A stretch of DNA of 11,262 nucleotides from Planctomycetota bacterium (lineage in GTDB: Bacteria; Planctomycetota; MHYJ01; JACPRB01), in NCBI GenBank assembly GCA_016200125.1, contig JACQFK010000131.1:1-11262 (forward strand), read 5' to 3'. Below are positions 1 to 4,522 of the stretch, piece after piece. Made by a program: the position numbers and the translations under genes. The notes under the pieces are model-generated. The model was not told where the DNA came from, did not search any database, and saw only the letters and a program-made list of their open reading frames with translations. Within the stretch, counting starts at the first letter, position 1. Each line of letters opens with the position of its first letter.

Positions 1-4
1 GTCG

Positions 5-127
5 TTACAACACGCCTTCCGGTTCCAGAACACTTCGTCCACCAGCCTCGGGAATTCCCGTCGCCTCGAAGGCGAGGGGTTTGCTTATCCCCAAGGGAGA
101 CTCTAAAACCGTGTCTGAATTCGACAT
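5..127 (-). CDS. Possible small coupled ORF, 40 aa
   Basis: A 40-codon frame starts with ATG one base after the TAA of the upstream minus-strand ORF (stop and start lie within seven bases), an arrangement compatible with translational coupling. It ends with TAA near the window edge. It has no Shine-Dalgarno of its own. The product would be acidic to neutral, with residues such as SNSDTVLESPLG near the start and LEPEGVL at the end. I recognise no family and see no signal peptide or membrane segment. It may be a chance frame. The coupling geometry is the only positive evidence. Confidence 0.25.
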   Translation of the reverse strand: MSNSDTVLESPLGISKPLAFEATGIPEAGGRSVLEPEGVL

Positions 128-128
128 C

Positions 129-455
129 TTAGGTGGGTTCAGGCCCGGATTTCCGACCCGTCGGCCGGGAGTTCGCATTCCTCTCGGGGTTACCACTTCT
201 GCTACGGCCCGGCTGGTGGGCATTTACTCCCCGGTTCACCTGTCTGATGGCCTTTAGCTCGAGATAGCGGGTACGCCATAGGTTGACTTCATTGCGGAGA
301 CGATCACACTCGTTTCGCAAGCGCTTGACCTCTGCCTTCAACCCCGATGCTGCGTTCTTCATGCCTGGTCCCTCAACAACTCCCGTGCCACCGATCTCAA
401 AAATAGCAGCCAGAATCGAATTGCCTAGCCCTGACGCGGTTATTTTCGGCCCCAT
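129..455 (-). CDS. Small coiled-coil protein of the element, unknown function
   Basis: A 108-aa frame. Residues about 1-30 are glycine-rich with a short hydrophobic run (GNSILAAIFEIGG). Residues about 38-72 form a heptad-like, charged coiled coil (LKAEVKRLRNECDRLRNEV, then LWRTRYLELKAIRQ). The tail is basic and low-complexity, rich in R, N, G and P. The first ATG has only a weak purine stretch (AGG) 9 bases upstream. An internal ATG at 362 has a better Shine-Dalgarno (GAGGGA about 6 bases upstream), so the real product may be a 77-aa protein beginning MKNAASGLK just before the coil. The coil suggests an oligomeric or adaptor role, which is inference. It is followed by the possible 40-aa ORF at 5-127. 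No family recognised. Confidence 0.5.
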   Translation of the reverse strand: MGPKITASGLGNSILAAIFEIGGTGVVEGPGMKNAASGLKAEVKRLRNECDRLRNEVNLWRTRYLELKAIRQVNRGVNAHQPGRSRSGNPERNANSRPTGRKSGPEPT

Positions 456-458
456 TTC

Positions 459-509
459 ATTTTACCTGCCATGAAGAGGGGGTCTCGCCCGCGATGGGAG
501 GAGGAGGGA
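459..509. repeat. Direct repeat copy A (51 bp)
   Basis: This copy aligns without gaps to 644-694 with 43 of 51 bases identical. The most conserved core is TCGCCCGCGATGG (485-497). Copy A lies just upstream of, and overlaps the leader of, the minus-strand coiled-coil gene. A small hairpin (GAGA/TCTT around a C run on the minus strand) sits next to the core. Confidence 0.75.
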
Positions 510-582
510 CAGCGTTAGCTCGTTGAGATTAGGAATGTGAAGAACCTTCTGCCTTCGATCATTTCTTGTGCTGACTCAACGC

Positions 583-614
583 CTCTTGGCTCGCGATGGA
601 AGTTGGATGGATGA
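583..614. repeat. Direct repeat copy C (degenerate, 32 bp)
   Basis: This segment matches 666-697 at 25 of 32 positions, sharing the core CGCGATGGA and the following GGA/GGATGA purine block. It lies between copies A and B in the same orientation, so the set is a loose direct-repeat array with unequal spacing (about 102 and 83 bases between cores). Confidence 0.5.
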
Positions 615-643
615 ACAATATGGAGTTTCTTGTCTCCAAGTTA

Positions 644-694
644 ATTTTACATGCCCTGAGGAGGGGTCCTCGCCCGCGATGGAGGGTGGAGGGA
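644..694. repeat. Direct repeat copy B (51 bp)
   Basis: This is the partner of copy A, with 43 of 51 positions identical and no gaps. On the minus strand the core is followed by a GAGGA-CCCC-TCCTC hairpin. On that strand the core reads as the codons Pro-Ser-Arg-Ala-Arg near the end of an open frame. Copies A and C also read Pro-Ser-Arg-Ala in the matching register, followed by a stop 7 to 12 codons after the Pro (copy C at 4 further residues). Confidence 0.75.
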
Positions 695-739
695 TGATGC
701 GGTAAGTAATCTTAGCTTCTTCCAGAATCCGTAGCGATT

Positions 740-1100
740 AGGCGTCCGGTTTTTCCGAGTTGTCCCTTTATTCCAAGGGGGGCGTGTGGGTCCGGCTTGA
801 GGTCCGGACGATTTAGTTGACGCTCTCAGGTCGTTGGTGTTCATAACCGTGTAGGGCAGTTCTCGTTCTTTGACGTGCGGGATGGAGTACCTGGGACCCT
901 TCCGGCGCATCCCGGAAGGGAAAGCCAAGCCCGATCTGGATGCCCAGCCCTGAGCTGGGATCGGGTCACGTAGCCCGTCTCGAGGTCGAGAGACCTCGGA
1001 CCGAAGCACCCCCGTATCCTGCTTACCAGGTGAGGGATGTTGTACACGCGCCAGCCTCGCACGAGGCGGCGTAGGCCGTGCCCGCGACGGCTGTCGTTTT
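740..1100 (+). ncRNA. Candidate structured RNA region of the element
   Basis: The 770 bases from 456 to 1227 hold no convincing gene; longer frames there are R/P/S-rich and look spurious. The interval 740-1100 is crowded with perfect short-loop inverted repeats: 764-768/775-779; 790-795/804-809 (alternatively 743-749/804-810); 897-905/912-920 (9 bp, 6-base loop); 930-935/960-965 enclosing 943-948/954-959; 981-987/992-998, closed by a GAGA (GNRA-type) loop when read on plus; 1018-1021/1027-1030; and 1049-1059/1062-1071 with one bulged base. The GNRA loop favours the plus strand. I recognise no Rfam class. High GC raises the chance of random stems, so the call is tentative. It could be a regulatory leader of the sigma gene, a stand-alone element RNA, or recombination/replication sites in DNA. 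Confidence 0.3.
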
Positions 1101-1129
1101 CGATGTGGGTCTAAAGAAGCCCCGCCGTA

Positions 1130-1188
1130 CCACGCCAAGGCCCAGCGTGGAGGGGGCCGAAGCCTGTAGCGCTCCGGAGTTGAGCGCT
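1130..1188 (+). promoter_or_regulatory. Two hairpins in the leader of the sigma factor gene
   Basis: CCACGC (1130-1135) pairs with GCGTGG (1145-1150) across a 9-base loop. AGCGCTC (1168-1174) pairs perfectly with GAGCGCT (1182-1188) across a 7-base loop. The second stem ends about 25 bases before the AAAGGA ribosome site of the sigma gene. They could be operators or an attenuator-like leader. No poly-T tract follows either, so an intrinsic terminator is unlikely. Confidence 0.35.
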
Positions 1189-1227
1189 CGGGGTCCACCT
1201 TGGGTTTTCTTGTCGAAAGGAACATCT

Positions 1228-1701
1228 ATGGGTCTCAACACAGTCAGTCAGGTTCTGGAGCACGCCCACATGGCCGTCGGCCATGTCCAAAACTCCTTCG
1301 GTCTCGACCACGAGACAGCGTCCGACATCGTCCAGGACGTCCTCCTTCGGCTCTTCAGGAGCGAGGAAGAACACCTGGACCATCCCAAGCAGTACTTCCT
1401 TCGCGCGTGTCGCTGGCGGGCTTTCCAGATCCTTAGCCGACGCCGGATCCAGGATAAAGCGCTTGGGGAGATCTGGAGTCAGCGCCCGAAGGTGAAATCC
1501 GAACCCGAGGTTCTCATCGCACTCGAAGACGAGGACAAGCCCAAGTTCTTCGATCAGGCCACGCCCAAGCAGAAGGAGGTCCTGGAGCTCCTGATCGAGG
1601 GCTACAGCCAGGGGGAGGTGTCGGCAATCCTCGAGATTCCCGAGTCGACGGTCCGGATGCGCATCCACCTGGTCCGGAAGAAGCTGAATCCAACCGGGTA
1701 G
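1228..1701 (+). CDS. ECF-type RNA polymerase sigma factor (157 aa)
   Basis: This gene encodes a small sigma factor that would direct RNA polymerase core to a dedicated promoter set. Residues about 12-75 are sigma region 2 (DHETASDIVQDVLLRLF, then the basic helix FLRACRWRAFQILSRRR, the -10 recognition and core-binding part). Residues about 108-155 are region 4, ending in a helix-turn-helix (YSQGEVSAILEIPESTVRMR) for -35 recognition. The acidic linker (about 88-107) is normal for the ECF class. Length suits a two-domain ECF factor with no extra domain. The ATG at 1228 was chosen because GAAAGG lies 7 bases upstream; the open frame reaches 1078 but that part crosses inverted repeats. The excisionase-like and recombinase genes follow on the same strand. 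No anti-sigma gene is visible beside it. Inference: it may switch on element genes. Confidence 0.88.
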   Translation: MGLNTVSQVLEHAHMAVGHVQNSFGLDHETASDIVQDVLLRLFRSEEEHLDHPKQYFLRACRWRAFQILSRRRIQDKALGEIWSQRPKVKSEPEVLIALEDEDKPKFFDQATPKQKEVLELLIEGYSQGEVSAILEIPESTVRMRIHLVRKKLNPTG

Positions 1702-1760
1702 ATTCGCGCGGAAGGCTAGGCAATTCTCTGTCGGACCTTAGAATCTTGGGGAGACCAGAA

Positions 1761-1973
1761 ATGAAAGCCATCGAATCGATTGCGGACGCCAAGGAGTGCC
1801 TCCTCATCCCCGTCAAGGAGGCCTCCGCTTGGCTGGGAATCCCGGTGTTCACCCTGTACTCGTGGGCCCAGGCCCACCGGATCCCGCACTACAAGATCGG
1901 CAAGCGGGTCCTGTTCTCGAAGGACGACCTCAAGCGTTGGATCGAACAGCATCACGAAAAGGAGGCGAGCTAG
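1761..1973 (+). CDS. Excisionase-like MerR-type HTH protein (70 aa)
   Basis: A small DNA-binding protein of the helix-turn-helix_17 / excisionase type. It shows the family pattern: a first helix and turn (IPVKEASAWLGIPVFTLYSW, about 16-35), then the wing and basic strand (IPHYKIGKRVLF, about 41-52), and the closing FSKDDLKRWIEQ helix. Full-length members are 55-75 aa, so this one is complete. The ATG at 1761 has GGGGAG 7 bases upstream. It starts 59 bases after the sigma gene stop and ends 2 bases before the recombinase start, so the two are very likely co-transcribed and coupled. As a recombination directionality factor it would bind att arms and bias the recombinase toward excision; it could alternatively be only a repressor. 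Confidence 0.85.
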   Translation: MKAIESIADAKECLLIPVKEASAWLGIPVFTLYSWAQAHRIPHYKIGKRVLFSKDDLKRWIEQHHEKEAS

Positions 1974-1975
1974 AT

Positions 1976-3205
1976 ATGGGAATCATCAAGCGGGACGGCG
2001 CCTACCTGATCGACTACTACGTCCGCGACGCCAGCGGCGCAGTGAAGCGCAAGCGCGAGAAGGTGGGCACGAACTACAAATTGGCCAAGGAGCTCCTCAC
2101 CAAGCGCCAGGCCGAGGTGAACGAGAAGAAGTTTTTCCCGGAGCGCCATGAAACCCGGGTCCTCTTCTCGGACGCGGCGAAAGCCTTCCTCGAGTGGGCC
2201 CGCGTCAACATCAGCGCCCGCGGACACGAGAGGTACAAGTGTTCCATGGAGAGCTTGACCGCCGCCTTCGGGACGAGCTTCCTCGACCAGGTCACTCCGG
2301 CCGACGTCGAGCGCTACAAGGCCGACCGGGTCCAGACGGTCGAACCCGGGACCGTCAACCGCGACCTCATGGTCCTGAAGCGGCTCTACAATCTCATCCT
2401 GAAAGGCCGGCTGTTGCCCGACACGAAGATCGTGGAGTCGCTCCCCACGCGCATCGCGCTCATGCGGGAGAACAACAAGCGGCTCCGGTACCTGTCGGGC
2501 AAGGAGTACGCGGAGATCCTCATGGCCTGCGAGCGGCTCAAGCAAGTGCGCCGGTCCTGTCTGCGGGCGCGAGTGCTGGACATGAAGTCCATCATCATCA
2601 CCGCCGTCCACACGGGCATGCGCCGGAACGAGATCCTGGGCCTCAAGTGGTCGGACGTGGATCTCGGCGGCCGGGTGATCACGATCCATGAGGGCAAATG
2701 GGGCAGCTCTCGGCACGTGCCGATCAACTCCATCCTGGCCCGGACCCTCGAGGGCATCCCGCGCCACATCGAAAGTCCCTTCGTCTTCTACCATCGCGAG
2801 AAAGGCGAGAGCGCGGGACATCGCTTCACCGAGCTCAAGCGCGCCTGGCAGAAGCTTCTCAAAGAGGCGTCGATCGACAATCTACGCTTCCACGACCTTC
2901 GGCACACCTGCGCGTCGTGGCTCGTGATGAAAGGCGTGCCCCTTCAGACGGTCCAGCAGATCCTCGGGCACAAGTCGTTCGTGACGACGCTCCGCTACGC
3001 GCACATGGCGCCGGAGCTTCGAAATGAGGCAGCCGATCGGCTTTGCGAGGTTGCCGATGGACACTTTTTGGACACTCGAGCCACCCCCAAGGGGGGTGCC
3101 CCCCTCCGCCCCGCCGCAAACGACGGGACGACAAGGAGTAATGGTGAGGGCGGTGGGGATCGAACCCACGACCCACGGCTTAAAAAACCGTTGCTCTACC
3201 GCTGA
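1976..3205 (+). CDS. int: Tyrosine recombinase (integrase) with tRNA-encoded tail
   Basis: Site-specific recombinase that would insert and excise the element at tRNA-Lys. Residues about 1-50 form an AP2-like arm-binding region (GAYLIDYYVRD); about 62-165 the SAM-like core-binding domain; about 170-345 the catalytic domain. Every catalytic residue is visible: R216 (HTGMRRNEILGLKW), K241, H306 and R309 (RFHDLRHT), H332 (ILGHKS) and the nucleophile Y341 (LRYAHM). The ATG at 1976 has AAGGAGG (1959-1965) inside the end of the HTH gene; the frame is open further upstream but that part overlaps the HTH gene. The tail after Y341 is long (68 aa), and residues from about 389 (GGGDRTHDPRLKKPLLYR) are read from the antisense strand of the tRNA gene. 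The protein therefore acquired its stop codon from the target site, a known feature of tRNA-targeting integrases. Confidence 0.95.
   Translation: MGIIKRDGAYLIDYYVRDASGAVKRKREKVGTNYKLAKELLTKRQAEVNEKKFFPERHETRVLFSDAAKAFLEWARVNISARGHERYKCSMESLTAAFGTSFLDQVTPADVERYKADRVQTVEPGTVNRDLMVLKRLYNLILKGRLLPDTKIVESLPTRIALMRENNKRLRYLSGKEYAEILMACERLKQVRRSCLRARVLDMKSIIITAVHTGMRRNEILGLKWSDVDLGGRVITIHEGKWGSSRHVPINSILARTLEGIPRHIESPFVFYHREKGESAGHRFTELKRAWQKLLKEASIDNLRFHDLRHTCASWLVMKGVPLQTVQQILGHKSFVTTLRYAHMAPELRNEAADRLCEVADGHFLDTRATPKGGAPLRPAANDGTTRSNGEGGGDRTHDPRLKKPLLYR
3142..3205. other. Probable attachment site within tRNA-Lys
   Basis: Inferred from the recombinase frame ending inside the tRNA and from the known preference of such enzymes for the anticodon loop, T arm or 3' end. 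The exact crossover core cannot be set because the partner att copy is outside the window; I searched the visible element and found no direct second copy of the tRNA 3' half. Confidence 0.45.
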
Positions 3206-3216
3206 GCTACGCCCCC
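3142..3216 (-). tRNA. tRNA-Lys (anticodon UUU)
   Basis: On the minus strand all arms fold: acceptor GGGGGCG with CGCCCTC (one G-U), D stem GCTC/GAGC with loop AGCGGTA, anticodon stem ACGGT/GCCGT with loop TTTTTAA (anticodon TTT), five-base variable loop, T arm GTGGG-TTCGATC-CCCAC, discriminator A and an encoded CCA. Total 75 bases. The gene is intact although the element abuts its 3' end, as expected when integration restores the tRNA. It overlaps the last 64 bases of the recombinase gene in antisense. Confidence 0.96.
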
Positions 3217-3233
3217 TCACGATGGGCGCCAGC

Positions 3234-3262
3234 ATGGTACAGAGCCCTCTCCTTCGGGGCAA
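3234..3262 (-). promoter_or_regulatory. Sigma70-type promoter of tRNA-Lys
   Basis: On the minus strand TTGCCC (3262-3257) is followed by a 17-base spacer and TACCAT (3239-3234). Transcription would start about ten bases before the first tRNA base at 3216. The spacing is ideal and the position fits a short 5' leader for RNase P. Confidence 0.65.
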
Positions 3263-3365
3263 GATTCGTTGCCGGAATCCCGCTCTCATCAACCAGACTC
3301 TCGAGTCGGCGGCGCCGGTTCTTCGCCGCGGACGCGAATGGCGAATGGATCCTGCTTGATTGAGT

Positions 3366-3371
3366 TAGACT
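3366..3371 (+). promoter_or_regulatory. -10 box TAGACT, leaderless start of the small membrane protein
   Basis: TAGACT lies 6 bases before the ATG at 3378 and no Shine-Dalgarno is present, so the transcript would begin at or next to the start codon. There is no convincing -35. Four other start sites in the window share the arrangement. Confidence 0.4.
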
Positions 3372-3377
3372 CCTGCA

Positions 3378-3647
3378 ATGACCGACTCCAAGCCTCGCCC
3401 ATCCGGAAGAATAGCCCTTCTCTGCGGCACGATCATCGGCATGGCGGCGCCGATCGCTCTCGTGTATGCCCCCCACTTTCGGATGACGTGGGTCAATGCG
3501 GGCCTTCTTGCCGCGGTCGCGATCCCGATCGCCTTCTTCCGCGGGAACAGGGGATCCTATCTCAAGGGAATTCTGGCCGGGATCCTCGTGGATGTGATCG
3601 GGGCCTTTCTCTTCCTGGCGGTGGTCGGATTTCCAAGGATGGGTTAG
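3378..3647 (+). CDS. Small membrane protein, three helices, unknown function (89 aa)
   Basis: The first host gene to the right of the element. After a short basic, polar start (TDSKPRPSGR) there are three hydrophobic stretches, about 11-30 (IALLCGTIIGMAAPIALVY), 39-55 (VNAGLLAAVAIPIAFF) and 61-85 (LKGILAGILVDVIGAFLFL), separated by short basic loops (HFRMTW; RGNRGS). It therefore probably sits in the inner membrane with almost no soluble part. I recognise no family. It is a single gene; the convergent cysteine hydrolase gene ends 8 bases after its stop, leaving no room for a terminator between them. The start is supported by the close upstream -10 box rather than by a ribosome site. Confidence 0.72.
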   Translation: MTDSKPRPSGRIALLCGTIIGMAAPIALVYAPHFRMTWVNAGLLAAVAIPIAFFRGNRGSYLKGILAGILVDVIGAFLFLAVVGFPRMG

Positions 3648-3655
3648 AGCCGGGA

Positions 3656-4522
3656 TCAGCGGCGCGGGTCCTCCTGGAAGCGGAAGGGCGCCCCCCCCAC
3701 GAGGTCCGCGCTCGTGAACGACGGGCACCAGAACTTCTCGATGTGCTCCACCACCAGGTCCGTGCCGGCGAAGTGGTTCACCTTCGGGCGCATCTGCGAG
3801 TTGTACATCGTGTCCGTCATGTCGCGGATCAGCGCCACGTTCCGTCCCTGCTGCACCATCTGGCGGATCGCGAAGGGACGGCCCAGCACGCACATGTTCA
3901 GGTGCACGCCCAGCAGCACCACGTTCCTGATCTTCCGCTCGGCCAGCAGGTTCACCGTCTCCTGGCCGTCGTCGGCGACCGCATCCACGGCCGGGTCGAT
4001 CTCGATCGTCGCGATCTCGCGCGTCCAGGCCTCGCGGATCGCGCACTTCGCCTTGCAGTCGCAGCCCATGTCGGAGTCGTCGATCGGCAGGTCGGGCTCG
4101 CGCGCCGGATCGGGCCAGCACCAGGCCGTGCCCCAGCGCCTCTTGTCCGAGAGCGGCGCGGGCGACGGCGCCGCGGGGGCCTGCTGGGCCCGCTTCCGCG
4201 CCGGCGTGTCCTTGTAGAAGCCCGTGCAGGTGCTCGGCGCGTGCAGGATGAACGCGCCGCGGCGGCGGGCGTCGGCGATCATCCGGTTCATCGGCCCCGC
4301 CAGCTCCCCCACCCGGCGCGCCGCCCCCTTGCACCAGTGGTCGTCCCACATGTCGCAGATGATGAAGGCCGTCTCCTTGGGATCCCAGGAGACCGTCTTC
4401 GTCGAGGCCTCGCCCGACTTCGAGCGCGACCGCAGGTGGATTTCGAACGACGAAGACGCCGGCAGGTTCACCTGGGGCTCGGCGCATCCCGACATCAGCA
4501 GCACCAGCAGGATCTTTCTCAC
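3656..4522 (-). CDS. Isochorismatase-like cysteine hydrolase lipoprotein (288 aa)
   Basis: Member of the cysteine hydrolase superfamily (isochorismatase/nicotinamidase fold), here predicted to be exported. The start codon is GTG at 4522, overlapping the TGA of the upstream haloperoxidase gene by four bases (GTGA), which implies translational coupling. Residues 1-12 form a short lipoprotein signal with Cys13 after LLMSG. The superfamily's first catalytic Asp is D57 (AFIICDMWDDHWC), and the nucleophile is C211 in GVHLNMCVLGRPF. In the segment where the third catalytic residue, a Lys, usually lies (about 173-190) I see acidic residues and no Lys. Residues 151-160 hold a cluster of three cysteines (DMGCDCKAKC), an insert not found in small nicotinamidases. 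Similar exported proteins are, to my knowledge, common in Planctomycetota. Substrate unknown; the amidase reaction is inference only. Confidence 0.82.
   Translation of the reverse strand: MRKILLVLLMSGCAEPQVNLPASSSFEIHLRSRSKSGEASTKTVSWDPKETAFIICDMWDDHWCKGAARRVGELAGPMNRMIADARRRGAFILHAPSTCTGFYKDTPARKRAQQAPAAPSPAPLSDKRRWGTAWCWPDPAREPDLPIDDSDMGCDCKAKCAIREAWTREIATIEIDPAVDAVADDGQETVNLLAERKIRNVVLLGVHLNMCVLGRPFAIRQMVQQGRNVALIRDMTDTMYNSQMRPKVNHFAGTDLVVEHIEKFWCPSFTSADLVGGAPFRFQEDPRR

Larger units (their letters stand above)
1..3144. mobile_element. End of an integrative element inserted in tRNA-Lys
   Basis: The sequence shows a tyrosine recombinase gene with its 3' end inside a tRNA-Lys gene, preceded by an excisionase-like HTH gene and a sigma factor gene. 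This is the usual layout of a genomic island or integrative element that uses the tRNA 3' end as its target. The tRNA is complete and has its promoter on the right, so the host side is to the right and the element extends left past base 1. The left kilobase is visibly less GC-rich than the genes after 3378. Element genes have clear Shine-Dalgarno sites while host genes here mostly do not. No transposase, capsid or conjugation gene is visible, so the class (phage remnant, ICE or satellite) is undetermined. The second att site is not in the window. Confidence 0.75.

Noticed and set aside
133..150. GGTGGGTTCAGGCCC, similar to the tRNA-Lys T arm, as the distal att site
   Set aside because: Only about 12 of 15 bases match, and the orientation is opposite to that needed for a direct repeat of the tRNA end.
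459..694. CRISPR array
   Set aside because: Three degenerate repeats with unequal spacing of 83-102 bases and no cas gene nearby do not fit a CRISPR.
1085..1100. Terminator at CGAC-GGCT-GTCG-TTTT
   Set aside because: The stem is only 4 bp and the T run only four bases; too weak to call.
647..1225. Long minus-strand frame (192 aa) across the structured region
   Set aside because: The composition is R/P/S-rich and low-complexity, there is no Shine-Dalgarno, it runs antisense to the sigma leader, and it spans many inverted repeats. Only its last 65 codons (647-844) look faintly protein-like and are mentioned as a finding.
1078..1227. N-terminal extension of the sigma factor
   Set aside because: It would cross the 1130-1188 hairpins, has no ribosome site, and adds residues unlike any sigma family; the start at 1228 has a good Shine-Dalgarno.
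1796..1975. Upstream extension of the integrase frame
   Set aside because: It overlaps the excisionase-like gene in another frame, and the Pro/Gly-rich translation is unlike an integrase; AAGGAGG before 1976 sets the start.
1970..2821. 283-aa minus-strand frame within the integrase gene
   Set aside because: Shadow frame of a high-GC gene; the plus-strand product has complete catalytic motifs.
3082..3098. Intrinsic terminator for tRNA-Lys
   Set aside because: The hairpin lies 44 bases after the tRNA on the minus strand but is followed by no T tract, and it is inside the integrase gene.
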